DNA of 30,673 bases from Cytophagales bacterium (GTDB taxonomy: Bacteria > Bacteroidota > Bacteroidia > Cytophagales > Cyclobacteriaceae), in assembly GCA_020063545.1 (NCBI GenBank), contig JAGUUF010000057.1, positions 1-30,673 of the forward strand, read 5' to 3'. The notes beneath the pieces were generated by a model, which saw nothing but the letters and a program-made list of their open reading frames with translations, did not search any database and had not been told where the DNA came from. Positions 1 to 8,672 of this stretch are shown in pieces. A program made the position numbers and the translations under genes. Within the stretch, counting starts at the first letter, position 1. Each line of letters opens with the position of its first letter.

Positions 1-1430
1 AGCACGTCATCATCGCGATACACCAGCCGTATGGCTTCCTGCTCGTGTCCGTTCACTTCTTTCTTTTCAAGGCCTGCAAACTTTCCGATGCCATGATCAA
101 TGTGGGTAACAAAATCGCCTGGCTGAAGGGTGTGCAGTTCGCGCAGCGTCAGCGCTTTTGATTTGCTGAATTTTTCGCGTGCATGGTAGCGGTGAAACCG
201 TTCAAAAATCTGGTGGTCGGTATAGCAGGTAAGTTTAAGGTTTTGGTCGACAAACCCCTGGTGGAGTGGAAATTCAAGCGGAGTAAACCGAAGATCGGGA
301 TGCAACTCTTCAAAAATGCTGGTGAGCCGCTCAAGCTGGCGGGGCATTTCGGCTGCGATGAAATTCGTGAACCCTTGTTCCTGCAAGTTAATCAGGTTGC
401 CGGCCAGCAGTTCAAAATTTTTGCTGAATAGCGGTTGTGCACTGGACGACCATTCGAACGTTTTTGCTTTAGGTATAGAAAACCGGTTTCCGAACTCAAC
501 TTTTCTGAAGGATTCCGTTTGACCACGGAACCCACCGGCATCTTCAAACAATTCTACAGGTTTGAGCGCTACCGGTGCGTTGCCCGATGAAGAAAGAATT
601 TTATGAAAGGAAGCATCGGCTTTGTCAAAACTTTGCTGGATCACATCCTGCGTTAGTTGGTAATCCTTGAACCAGAGAATAGTGTCGTTTGGAAGAAACT
701 GAAACAACGATTGCCGCTCCTCTTTAATAAGCCTGGTTTGAACATCGGGAATGAGGTTAACCCGGTCGTGTTGCTCAACGGATAGCTGGGAGGCCGGGTC
801 GAACGACCGTATGCTTTCTACCTCGTTGCCCCACAGTTCGATTCGGTAGGGGAGTTCATGTGCGTACGAGAATACATCAATAATGCCTCCGCGAACCGCG
901 AACTGACCGGCTTCGTAAACAAAATCCGTTTTCTCAAAGTCATAGGTGTGGAGGAACTCTTCGAGAAAGGCTGTATCAAGCGCAGAACCAATCGTTACCT
1001 GGAAGGTGTTTGAGGTGAGCGAGCGCCTGTTGATTACTTTTTCCGACAATGCTTCAGGGTAGGATACGATAATATGGGGTTCGCGTTTTGTTACGATGAG
1101 GTTCAACACCTCGGTGCGCATGAGTACGTTTGCATTTTCGGTTTCTTCGTACTCATAAGGCCGTTTGTACGACATCGGGAACAGGTAAATTTCCCGCCCA
1201 AGCAGTTGCTGCAGGTCATTCTGAAAGTAGGCCGCCTCTTCACGGTCGTGCATAACAATGAAATAATCGCGTGGGTGCAAATGAAAACAGGCAGCTACAA
1301 GCACTGCATCCAGGCTTCCGGAAAGACCTTTAATGCGAATGTTTTCTGAATCGGGCGTAATTACCCCTGCGGCCACGGTCTGTACCAGACCATCCGCGCA
1401 ATACTGGCTTAAAAACTCATGCGCCCTCAA
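1..1430 (-). CDS. mfd: Transcription-repair coupling factor Mfd, N-terminal part (cut by window edge)
   Basis: Mfd is a DNA translocase that removes RNA polymerase stalled at lesions and recruits UvrA. Reading the minus strand from 1430 gives an open frame of about 476 codons with no stop, running off the left edge. It contains the UvrB-like N-terminal region (a KGLSGS stretch near residue 36; VRGGIIDVFSYAHELPYRIE) and ends in the RNA-polymerase-interacting CarD-like domain (GDFVTHIDHGIGKFAGLE). The helicase and translocase motifs lie outside the window. The start is unusual: the frame opens with TTG at 1430, directly after an in-frame TGA, giving MRAHEFLSQYCADGL. A nearby ATG (1423) is out of frame unless a T were added to the T5 run that follows. 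Identification is firm; the start is uncertain. Confidence 0.93.
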   Translation of the reverse strand, partial: MRAHEFLSQYCADGLVQTVAAGVITPDSENIRIKGLSGSLDAVLVAACFHLHPRDYFIVMHDREEAAYFQNDLQQLLGREIYLFPMSYKRPYEYEETENANVLMRTEVLNLIVTKREPHIIVSYPEALSEKVINRRSLTSNTFQVTIGSALDTAFLEEFLHTYDFEKTDFVYEAGQFAVRGGIIDVFSYAHELPYRIELWGNEVESIRSFDPASQLSVEQHDRVNLIPDVQTRLIKEERQSLFQFLPNDTILWFKDYQLTQDVIQQSFDKADASFHKILSSSGNAPVALKPVELFEDAGGFRGQTESFRKVEFGNRFSIPKAKTFEWSSSAQPLFSKNFELLAGNLINLQEQGFTNFIAAEMPRQLERLTSIFEELHPDLRFTPLEFPLHQGFVDQNLKLTCYTDHQIFERFHRYHAREKFSKSKALTLRELHTLQPGDFVTHIDHGIGKFAGLEKKEVNGHEQEAIRLVYRDDDV

Positions 1431-1452
1431 TCAAACCGTTTAGTGCGGGGTG

Positions 1453-1460
1453 CAAAGATA
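1453..1460 (-). promoter_or_regulatory. Probable -7 promoter box for mfd
   Basis: On the minus strand this reads TATCTTTG, an exact match to the Bacteroidota sigma-A -7 box TAnnTTTG. It lies 22 bases upstream of the TTG start of mfd, leaving a short leader. I see no TTTG at the expected -33 spacing, so only half of the promoter is supported. Confidence 0.4.
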
Positions 1461-1539
1461 TAGGATGTTGGAGAATCAGTATGTTAAGATTTTGGAGTAG
1501 TTTGGTTCTCAACAATACAAGGAGAGGTCATTGCCCTTT

Positions 1540-1731
1540 ATGGAACAAGTGCGTTTTTTCTTTTTACTGCTTACCCTGGCCTGTTTGTTATTCCTCACCA
1601 TCGGGCTTTTTAAACCCTGGCTGATGTTGTGGTGGGAGGATGTTCAGAACAGAAGGAAAATAATAAAGGTTTATGGATTGGCGGCTATTATCTGTTACAC
1701 AGTATACTGGGCACTAGCGCTGATAGAATAA
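1540..1731 (+). CDS. Small two-helix membrane protein, unknown function
   Basis: A 63-residue protein with two hydrophobic segments (about residues 4-24 and 43-61) joined by a short polar stretch containing WWEDVQNRRKIIK. Such short FKPW...WWEDVQNR proteins are, as far as I recall, common in Bacteroidota but have no known function. ATG at 1540 was chosen as start. An in-frame TTG at 1531 is preceded by AAGGAG at a good ribosome-binding distance, so a start three codons earlier (MPF-) is a real alternative. Its TAA stop directly abuts the stop of the convergent methyltransferase gene with no bases between them. Confidence 0.75.
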   Translation: MEQVRFFFLLLTLACLLFLTIGLFKPWLMLWWEDVQNRRKIIKVYGLAAIICYTVYWALALIE

Positions 1732-2937
1732 TCATTTTATCCGCCATGCGGCCATCAAATATTTTTTGGCAGGTCCGGTTGCCGCGATAAGGTAATCTGT
1801 GCCGCCATCGCGCAGGTTAAATTTCTTTTTAAGTGCATCGGGAGAAAGTGGATAGTTGCGGCAAAGAATGTTTACCCGTTTGGATGGGAAAAGTTTTTGA
1901 ATTTGTTCAGCCCCCAAAACTGAATTGAGCCTGAAAATCCGGCCCGGAAAATCTTCGCATGCTTTTTCGGATGTATACAAGTGGGTGTTTTTATGAAGTT
2001 TAAATAAGCCAAACCGGGAGGCGATGCATTTAAATGCCCCGGCTTTCATAAGCGATGCGTTGGGCTCGTACAAATAGGTGAGCGGCTTTGAAAATTCAAC
2101 TGCGGATTCTTTTTCTTCGCGAATACTGAAAGTAAAATCGGTATCCGTTGAAAGAAGATTAACGGCATGGATAACCGGTTCATCTGAAAATCCGCTGCGG
2201 CAAAAAAACAGTACTTCTTTGCATTCGTTGGCCACGGAAACAACAAACACATCGCTTACGGAGCTCAATTCGTTCAATCCACGCTGAATATCCAGCAGGG
2301 GCGAGGTTTTGATCAGAACAAGCGGAGACTTTTCAAGCAATGCGGGCAATAGTGCTGTAACATCGGGAAGGCAATCACCAAGCCTCACCACCTTTTTGTT
2401 GCCGGATGTTCTTCGAGAAGGATCGAGATAAACAACGTTGATTGTATCAGGGAAGGTCTGTAAGAATTCCTCAGCAGTAGTACAGTGATGCGTGATGTTT
2501 TTATTTCCGAGTTGCCGGTGGTTGTGCCGGGCAATTTCAAACAGTTCGGCATTTGATTCAACATAGTGGAATTGGTTGAACAGCGTGCTAAGAAAAAATG
2601 AATCAACACCGAAGCCTCCGGTTAAGTCAACTGCTGTACCCGCCTGAAGAGTGAAGGGGGGGTGTATTTTTTTTGCTAACACGTCATATTTGAACTGGGC
2701 CGTTATTTCCGATGAAGCCTGCTCCAGATTAATTGTTGGAGGATAGACTATTCCTTCAGTATTGTACCATAGCGGAAGTTTCTCCCTGGCTTTTCTGCGG
2801 CAGGCAATCTGGTTGGCAATAATGGAAGAAGGAACACCCTCCACCTCACGTGTTTTCAAAACCAACTCCCGAACATCATCCTGCTCATGCTCGCGGATGA
2901 ATTGTTGTACGGCAGGCCGGGTAAGTTCATTTACCAT
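1732..2937 (-). CDS. THUMP-like domain class I SAM-dependent methyltransferase
   Basis: A 401-residue predicted methyltransferase of the family known in Bacteroidota by its PG_1098 ferredoxin-like and THUMP-like domains. The SAM-binding loop is visible as VDLTGGFGVDSFF (about residues 103-115), followed by an acidic strand end (YVESN) and the post-I motif VVYLDPSRR (about 168-176), which resembles N-methyltransferase catalytic motifs. The C-terminus (NYPLSPDALKKKFNLRDGG, then DYLIAATG) fits the THUMP-like domain, suggesting an RNA substrate; the actual substrate is unknown. ATG at 2937 was chosen because the frame's longer extension to 2982 runs into the terminator of asd. Transcribed in the same direction as asd but separated from it by that terminator. 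Confidence 0.85.
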   Translation of the reverse strand: MVNELTRPAVQQFIREHEQDDVRELVLKTREVEGVPSSIIANQIACRRKAREKLPLWYNTEGIVYPPTINLEQASSEITAQFKYDVLAKKIHPPFTLQAGTAVDLTGGFGVDSFFLSTLFNQFHYVESNAELFEIARHNHRQLGNKNITHHCTTAEEFLQTFPDTINVVYLDPSRRTSGNKKVVRLGDCLPDVTALLPALLEKSPLVLIKTSPLLDIQRGLNELSSVSDVFVVSVANECKEVLFFCRSGFSDEPVIHAVNLLSTDTDFTFSIREEKESAVEFSKPLTYLYEPNASLMKAGAFKCIASRFGLFKLHKNTHLYTSEKACEDFPGRIFRLNSVLGAEQIQKLFPSKRVNILCRNYPLSPDALKKKFNLRDGGTDYLIAATGPAKKYLMAAWRIK

Positions 2938-2973
2938 GTTGTGGGAAGTTGCAAAAACTTTTTGGGTTATAGC

Positions 2974-3004
2974 AAAAAACAAAAAGCCGGTTGAAGCCGG
3001 CTTT
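2974..3004 (-). terminator. Rho-independent terminator of asd
   Basis: On the minus strand AAAGCCGG, a 6-base loop and CCGGCTTT form a perfect 8-bp stem (2983-3004), followed by the T-rich run TTTTTGTTTTTTG. It sits 24 bases past the asd stop. The start of the downstream methyltransferase lies after it, which argues that the two genes are separate transcription units. Confidence 0.85.
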
Positions 3005-3027
3005 GTATTTCAACTGCACCTTATAAC

Positions 3028-4020
3028 TTAATATACCAGGCTTTTTTCCAACATAAACTCGGCAATTTGCACGGCATTGGTTGCCGCTCCTTTGCGCAGG
3101 TTGTCGGCAACAATCCACAAGTTAACCGTGTTGGGCTGCGACTCATCCCTGCGAATGCGCCCGACAAACACTTCATCGCGTCCTTTGGCGTTGATGGGCA
3201 TCGGGTAAACGTTATTCTTCGGATCGTCCTGCACGATAACACCGGGAGTATTGGCCAGGATTGAGCGGATTTCACTGCAGGTAAAATCGTGGTAGAATTC
3301 GGCATTCACCGCTTCGGCATGGCCACCGATGGTAGGAACACGCACCGTGGTTGAGGTAACGCCAATAGCCTGGTCGCCCAGTATCTTGCGGGTTTCGTTA
3401 ACCATTTTCATTTCTTCCTTGGTGTACCCGTTGTCGAGAAACACATCAATATGCGGTAGCGCATTCATATCAATAGGGTGGGGGTACACTTTTGTTCCCG
3501 CTACATTTTTACGCTCGTCCATCAGTTGCTGAACGGCATCTTTGCCCGTTCCGGTAACGGATTGGTAAGTAGAAACGACCACGCGCTTTAACTTGTATTT
3601 TACGTGAAGCGGGGCCAGCACCATCACCATCTGAATGGTGGAGCAGTTCGGGTTGGCAATTATGCGGTCGTCAATGGTCAGCTCGTGGCCGTTAATTTCA
3701 GGTACGATTAATTTCTTGGCGGGGTCCATGCGCCAGGCCGATGAGTTATCAATAACAATTGTGCCCATCTCGGCATAGCGTGGTGCCCATGCCAGCGAAG
3801 TATTTCCGCCTGCCGAAAATATGGCAATGTCGGGCGCAAGTTTGCACACCTCGTCAATGCTTTTGATTTCGTACGCTTTTCCTTTGAATGTAATGGGCTG
3901 CCCTACCGATTTTTCGGAAGCTACCAGGTACAATTCATCAAAAGGTAAATTTCGTTCTTCAATTACGTTCAGGATTTCCTGGCCAACCAAACCGGTGGCC
4001 CCCACTACGGCTAATTTCAT
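3028..4020 (-). CDS. asd: Aspartate-semialdehyde dehydrogenase
   Basis: Reduces aspartyl-4-phosphate to aspartate semialdehyde with NADPH, at the branch leading to lysine/diaminopimelate, threonine and methionine; cytoplasmic. The 330-residue length fits the bacterial family. The N-terminal Rossmann motif is VVGATGLVGQE (residues 5-15), the catalytic cysteine is C126 in NPNCSTIQ, and the active-site histidine is H234 in GGHAEAVN; SAGGNTS (69-75) is the usual NADP-phosphate loop. The start was set at ATG 4020 (MKLAVVGATG) because the upstream 27 codons of the open frame have no family resemblance. A terminator follows directly. It faces a divergent secreted-protein gene across a palindromic promoter-like element. 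Confidence 0.96.
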   Translation of the reverse strand: MKLAVVGATGLVGQEILNVIEERNLPFDELYLVASEKSVGQPITFKGKAYEIKSIDEVCKLAPDIAIFSAGGNTSLAWAPRYAEMGTIVIDNSSAWRMDPAKKLIVPEINGHELTIDDRIIANPNCSTIQMVMVLAPLHVKYKLKRVVVSTYQSVTGTGKDAVQQLMDERKNVAGTKVYPHPIDMNALPHIDVFLDNGYTKEEMKMVNETRKILGDQAIGVTSTTVRVPTIGGHAEAVNAEFYHDFTCSEIRSILANTPGVIVQDDPKNNVYPMPINAKGRDEVFVGRIRRDESQPNTVNLWIVADNLRKGAATNAVQIAEFMLEKSLVY

Positions 4021-4098
4021 TTCTCTTGGCATTCTGATTAAAGCCCTGCCGGGCAATTCAACTGTATTACCGGGCGGGTAGTTCCCCGAACGGCCGCG

Positions 4099-4115
4099 CA
4101 AAAATAGTATTTTTG
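4099..4115. promoter_or_regulatory. Palindromic pair of divergent -7 promoter boxes
   Basis: CAAAAATAGTATTTTTG is a palindrome around a single central G. Read on the minus strand, the first half is TATTTTTG, and on the plus strand the second half is TATTTTTG; both match TAnnTTTG exactly. It lies between asd (minus) and the lamin-tail gene (plus). No TTTG is seen at the -33 position on either side. It could be two back-to-back promoters or an operator. Confidence 0.45.
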
Positions 4116-4124
4116 GTAATAGTG

Positions 4125-6473
4125 ATGATATGGAATAATCCTGACAAAATTCAAGGCCCCTCCTTTTCCCCTCACGGGGTGATTAAGGTGGGTGTAGTAT
4201 TCATTTTATTGTTCCCTTACCTGCTGCAAGCCCAATTTACTGATGACTTTTCGGACGGGGATTTTACCACAAACCCTGCCTGGTCGGGAACAGCAACAAA
4301 GTTTACAATTGATGCCGGTCGCCTTCGCCTGCAGGCACCAGCCGTGGCTGACATCGCCTACCTTACCACTACTAATGAAGCAATTAACCACGCAATGTGG
4401 GAGTTCTCTGTTCAACTTAACTTCAACCCTTCTTCCAGCAATTTTGTACGGGTATACCTTACATCCGACCAAACCGATCTGTCCGGACCGCTTAACGGAT
4501 ATTTCATTTTGATTGGGGATACACCCGATGAAGTGAGCCTGTACAGGCAAACGAGCACTACCCGCACTAAAATTATTGATGGCCTTGATGGACGGGTAAA
4601 TGCCGATCCGGTTTTGCTCCGGATACGGGTAACCCGCGATGACCAGGGGAATTGGGAATTGTTTTCCGATGCCGGCATAACCGGAACGTTTGCATCGGAA
4701 GGAACCGTTACCGACAACACACACCCGGCATCAACCTATTTTGGTGTGTACTGCAGCTACACGTCAACACGGTCGTCACACTTCTTTTTTGACGATTTTC
4801 TTGTAACGGGTAACCCGTATGTGCCGCCTCCGCCCGCCAACTACAAGGACATTATCATATCAGAATTGTTCCCCGATCCGAATCCCGTAATCGGTTTGCC
4901 TGAAGCAGAGTTTGTTGAGTTGTTTAACAGGAGTGGTATTCAAATTAATCTTGCCGGCTGGAAACTTTCCGATCCATCAACCACAGCAATTCTTCCAAAC
5001 TTCATACTCGAACCCGGTTCCTACGTTATCATTACTGCAACTTCATCGGCATCAGCTTATTCATCGTTCGGGCCAACCCTTGGGGTTTCAAATTTTCCTA
5101 CGTTAAACAACGGAGGCGATAATATCCGGCTTCGCGATGCCAGCGATAACCGTATAGATGAAGTAACGTATACGGATGCCTGGTATAAAAATGATGATAA
5201 AAAACAGGGCGGATGGACCCTGGAATTGATTGACCCTGAAAACATCTGTGCTGAAGAAGAGAACTGGGTTTCATCGGAGCACCCTTCCGGTGGAACGCCC
5301 GGGCAGCAGAATTCCGTTAAGGCAAACAAACCCGATCTTACCGGGCCGAGGCTGCTTTCGGCAATACCGGTAACGGCCACTCAGTTAAAACTGCTCTTTG
5401 ATGAAACGCTGGAAAGCACGGTACCGTCAACCGGCAGTTTTGTACTTGTCCCGTCAATTGCCGTTACCGCGGTTTCATTTGCTTCGTCAACACTGCGCGA
5501 ACTTTTGTTAGAGGTGGCCGCTCCCTTTCAGTTTCGTCAACCCTACTCAATCACTGTTGCCAACATCGTTGATTGTTCCGGCAATAGTATTCAACCGGGT
5601 TTTAACCAGGTTAGCTTTGGTTTTCCGGAAGCGGCCGAACAATCGGATATTGTGATCAATGAAATTCTGTTTAATCCAAAACCGTTTGGTGTTGATTTTG
5701 TGGAAGTGCGCAACCGCTCGCAGAAGTATATCAACCTCAAAAACGTTGCAATCGGCAATTTTGAGAATGGCACGGTAACCAACCCGAAAGTAATTACGGC
5801 TGATGATTTGCTTTTGCCTCCAGCAGGAATTATGGCCTTCAGTACAGATCCTTTTACGTTGCTTGCGCATTACCCTAAATCGCAGCAAGGGATAATTGTA
5901 AAAGTAAACGCGCTTCCGTCATTTCCGGATAACGAAGGCTCTGTAAGTGTTGTAAGTGAAGGTGCTGTTGTGCTCGATAACTTTATGTACTCACGCGAAT
6001 ACCATTCCGTATTCCTTCGTGACAAGGAAGGTGTTTCGCTTGAGCGGATTCATCCGGATGCGCCAACCAACGATGCAAACAACTGGAAATCGGCCGCCTC
6101 CACAGCAGGCTTTGCCACCCCAGGTCTTCCGAATTCAAATTCGGTAATCACTCAGGTAATTAGCGGTGAAGTAAAAATTGAGCCGGAGTTGTTCATCCCG
6201 CTATACGGCCAGCCGGATTTTACCATAATCCGCTACCGGTTCGATCAGGGCGGCAAGGTGGCCAACATCAGAATATTTGATCAGCAGGGTAGGGAGATAA
6301 AGCAGATTGCAAACAACGAAACGCTTGCTACCGAAGGTTTTTACCGCTGGGATGGCGATCGGAATGACGGCATCAAGGCCCGCCCGGGATACTATGTGGT
6401 TTGGTTTGAAGTGTACGACTCGTCAGGTGCCGTTGAAATCTTCCGGAAGCGGGTAGTGGTGGCTGCCCGTTAA
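4125..6473 (+). CDS. Secreted lamin-tail-domain protein with FlgD-like Ig C-terminus
   Basis: A roughly 782-residue extracellular protein. The signal peptide has core VVFILLFPYLLQAQ. Then follow a lectin/LamG-like beta domain (about 36-225), a first lamin tail domain (about 239-360, IIISELFPDPN and AEFVELFNRSG), an SbsA-type Ig-like segment (about 402-505, GPRLLSAIPVTATQLKLLFDE), a second lamin tail domain (about 507-640, DIVINEILFNPKPFGVDFVE), and a C-terminal FlgD/CHU_C-like Ig domain (IRIFDQQGREI, then GYYVVWFEVYD). The role is not known; bacterial lamin-tail proteins are surface or secreted, and type IX secretion is possible. ATG 4125 was chosen over TTG 4113. GTG at 4179 would give an ideal compact signal peptide and a more sensible leader after the -7 box at 4108-4115. 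Confidence 0.85.
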   Translation: MIWNNPDKIQGPSFSPHGVIKVGVVFILLFPYLLQAQFTDDFSDGDFTTNPAWSGTATKFTIDAGRLRLQAPAVADIAYLTTTNEAINHAMWEFSVQLNFNPSSSNFVRVYLTSDQTDLSGPLNGYFILIGDTPDEVSLYRQTSTTRTKIIDGLDGRVNADPVLLRIRVTRDDQGNWELFSDAGITGTFASEGTVTDNTHPASTYFGVYCSYTSTRSSHFFFDDFLVTGNPYVPPPPANYKDIIISELFPDPNPVIGLPEAEFVELFNRSGIQINLAGWKLSDPSTTAILPNFILEPGSYVIITATSSASAYSSFGPTLGVSNFPTLNNGGDNIRLRDASDNRIDEVTYTDAWYKNDDKKQGGWTLELIDPENICAEEENWVSSEHPSGGTPGQQNSVKANKPDLTGPRLLSAIPVTATQLKLLFDETLESTVPSTGSFVLVPSIAVTAVSFASSTLRELLLEVAAPFQFRQPYSITVANIVDCSGNSIQPGFNQVSFGFPEAAEQSDIVINEILFNPKPFGVDFVEVRNRSQKYINLKNVAIGNFENGTVTNPKVITADDLLLPPAGIMAFSTDPFTLLAHYPKSQQGIIVKVNALPSFPDNEGSVSVVSEGAVVLDNFMYSREYHSVFLRDKEGVSLERIHPDAPTNDANNWKSAASTAGFATPGLPNSNSVITQVISGEVKIEPELFIPLYGQPDFTIIRYRFDQGGKVANIRIFDQQGREIKQIANNETLATEGFYRWDGDRNDGIKARPGYYVVWFEVYDSSGAVEIFRKRVVVAAR

Positions 6474-6613
6474 TCGTTTCTAAAAGTTAAAAAATGTAAA
6501 TTGCGCCAGTTAACAGGCTGAATTTACGTAAATTTGACCAGTGTGTTGGCACAATTAACAAAATGAAGATTAATTATCTCGATTTTATCACGTGAATTTG
6601 CTTAATAACCAAG

Positions 6614-8332
6614 TTACCTGCTGCTGTAAAAGCGCCAGTTCGATGTGAAATCCTTTGACAAGTTCTGGTTGGTTAAAATGACGCGCACCATTTCTACCGG
6701 CATGCTGTTCTCGGCCATCACGGCATCATGAAATTGTTTGTAGGTCATCTTGCCGCTGTCAACCAGTTCTTTTTTCAGCGAATAGAATTGCAGTGCACCC
6801 ATCATGTAAGCAAGTTGGTATAGCGGTCCGTACCTTCCGGTGAATGACCTTCGCACTTCGCCTTCGGCATTGGCGCGCTCATGGCCTACACGGTCAACCA
6901 AAAAATCAATACACTGTTGCGGGGTCCATTTACCCATGTGGTAGTTCAGTGAAAAAATGATGCGGGCGCAGCGGTGCATGCGCCAGAAAAGCATGCCTAC
7001 CCGGTCTTCGGCATTGCGCGGAAAATTCATGTCCCATAAAATCATTTCCCAGTAAAGCGCCCAGCCTTCCGTCCAGAAAGCGGTGCGAAAGTTCCTGTAA
7101 GCCTTGTTGCGGTTGTTCATAAACTGCTGCAGGTGGTGGCCGGCAATCAGTTCATGGTGCACGGTAGCTCTTGAAAAATGCGGGTTGTTGCCGCGCATGC
7201 TCATCAGCTTATCATCGTGGTTCATGGTATTGGTGGGGTAGGAGATTTGAAAAAGTTCCCCACCCAGAAAAAACGGACTCACCAGTTGTTGCTGCGGAGG
7301 AATCATGCGGGTGCGCCACGTTTCTTCCGCCAGTGGCGGAATGGTAATCAGGTCATTCTTGTGGATAAACTCCATCGACTGGTTATACAAATCCACCATC
7401 GCCTCCGGCTGCTTTCCGGGCGGCACAAAACTCTGTTTAACTTTTTCCAATGCCTTTTTCCAGTCATTACCAAAGCCCATTTCGTTGCTTGCCTTCAGCA
7501 TCTCGCGGTCGCACCAGGCAAACTCCTTGTTGGCAATGTCAATCAGTTCCTCAGGTGTATAGGGCATCATTTCATTCTTCAGTTGCCGAATGATTTCTTC
7601 CCTTCCGATGGGATTGCCGATGATGCCGCTTCCGTCATCCTTCGGAAGCTTTGTGGGATCAATCTTCTTTTTCAGCTGAGCCGCATAGGTGCCCAATGCG
7701 GTATCGAGTAACTGGTAAGGTTTTTCAACCCACCAGGTAAACAGTGGATCGTAGCCATTGTAAAAACCGTAAACACTTCGCAGGGCTGCCTTTTGCCCGC
7801 GCACAGTTTGCTCGGCACGCTCCGCCAGCTCAGGTGTAAAACTGGCTTCTTGCGGCAGTTTTTTAATGGCCTCGTTTACCTTCTTCTGGATGTCATTAAG
7901 TTGGCCGGCCACTTCTTCGCTGTTCAGGCTAACACCCCGCCTGCGTTTCTTTTCCAGATCGTACAGCGGATCGGCCATGGTTACATAGCGTTTTACCTGG
8001 TTGTATTCCCGTTCTTCAACCGAAAGCTGGTAAAGGGCTTCCTGCAGATCGCGTTTAAACAACAGGTAATCCACCTTTCCTCCCTGAGACATATTTTCAA
8101 ACGGCAGTTGCTGTAGTTTATTCAAATACTCGGTGTAGAATGCTTTAAAGCGCTCCCTGCGTTCAGGCGAGTTGGTGATGGTGTAGAAGCGATAAAGGCT
8201 GCCGCGATCAGCTTCGTAGTTCACCAGCAGGTTGTGCACTTCGCTGGTTTGGGTAAAAAGAGCCGACTGGGCATTCAACAAATTAACTGTCAGAACCGCC
8301 CATACTGTCAAGTTTCGGTATGATTTTATCAT
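6614..8332 (-). CDS. Secreted DUF885-family putative metallopeptidase
   Basis: A 572-residue protein with an N-terminal signal peptide (hydrophobic core about residues 8-20, ending LLNAQ) and the DUF885 fold. The probable zinc site is HHELIAGHH (392-400, an HExxxGHH arrangement), with a downstream glutamate in EGWALYWE (422-429). The family is predicted to be gluzincin-like peptidases; the substrate is not known. It starts 4 bases after the stop of hepT, so it is probably cotranscribed with the toxin-antitoxin pair and perhaps the acylase upstream. It converges with the lamin-tail gene; the 140 bases between them hold no convincing terminator, only a short TTTACGTAAA palindrome. Confidence 0.88.
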   Translation of the reverse strand: MIKSYRNLTVWAVLTVNLLNAQSALFTQTSEVHNLLVNYEADRGSLYRFYTITNSPERRERFKAFYTEYLNKLQQLPFENMSQGGKVDYLLFKRDLQEALYQLSVEEREYNQVKRYVTMADPLYDLEKKRRRGVSLNSEEVAGQLNDIQKKVNEAIKKLPQEASFTPELAERAEQTVRGQKAALRSVYGFYNGYDPLFTWWVEKPYQLLDTALGTYAAQLKKKIDPTKLPKDDGSGIIGNPIGREEIIRQLKNEMMPYTPEELIDIANKEFAWCDREMLKASNEMGFGNDWKKALEKVKQSFVPPGKQPEAMVDLYNQSMEFIHKNDLITIPPLAEETWRTRMIPPQQQLVSPFFLGGELFQISYPTNTMNHDDKLMSMRGNNPHFSRATVHHELIAGHHLQQFMNNRNKAYRNFRTAFWTEGWALYWEMILWDMNFPRNAEDRVGMLFWRMHRCARIIFSLNYHMGKWTPQQCIDFLVDRVGHERANAEGEVRRSFTGRYGPLYQLAYMMGALQFYSLKKELVDSGKMTYKQFHDAVMAENSMPVEMVRVILTNQNLSKDFTSNWRFYSSR

Positions 8333-8336
8333 AGTC

Positions 8337-8672
8337 TTAGGATGGTAGAAGGTTTTCTATCTCTTTTTTAAGTGGCTTAATGTGGTTTTTAAGGATAGAC
8401 CAGATTATCCGATCATCAATGCTGTCGTACGAGTGAATTAACCTGTTTCTTAAACTAATGATTTGCCGTGCATTTGATAACTCATTGGTTGCAGACTCCT
8501 TCAAAAACTTATTTACAGCCTCTCCAATAATACCAAGATGCCTCTCTACTGCTCCTTTTACCAGGTAATCTTTTTTATATGCACTAAAAGTTTTAATCTT
8601 TTTTGTAAAAGATTCTATATGTTGGATTGAAGTTAAAACATCAGACAGAAATTTTTTCTCCTTGTCTGTCAT
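8337..8672 (-). CDS. hepT: HepT-like ribonuclease toxin (DUF86)
   Basis: A 111-residue all-helical HEPN-family RNase. The active motif Rx4HxY is intact: R75, H80, Y82 in LRNRLIHSYDSID. In the characterised Shewanella pair, MntA transfers AMP to the tyrosine of this motif and so silences the RNase. The ATG lies inside the 3' end of the antitoxin-like gene (32-bp overlap), which implies coupled translation. The order is antitoxin first, then toxin, the reverse of the Shewanella locus. It ends 4 bases before the DUF885 hydrolase gene. All key residues are present, so an active module is likely, but whether it acts in phage defence, maintenance or neither cannot be read from sequence. Confidence 0.88.
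   Translation of the reverse strand: MTDKEKKFLSDVLTSIQHIESFTKKIKTFSAYKKDYLVKGAVERHLGIIGEAVNKFLKESATNELSNARQIISLRNRLIHSYDSIDDRIIWSILKNHIKPLKKEIENLLPS

Noticed and set aside
2938..2982. Longer start of the methyltransferase at 2982
   Set aside because: It would place the start at the base of the asd terminator; ATG 2937 gives the family-like N-terminus.
4206..4724. 172-codon open frame on the minus strand inside the lamin-tail gene
   Set aside because: Antisense shadow; cysteine-rich translation with no recognisable motifs.
6474..6613. Terminator or small RNA in the gap between convergent genes
   Set aside because: No stem with a T run was found; only a 10-base TTTACGTAAA palindrome.
7178..7711. 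177-codon open frame on the plus strand inside the DUF885 gene
   Set aside because: Antisense shadow of a well-supported gene; the translation is rich in His, Leu and Phe with no domain.
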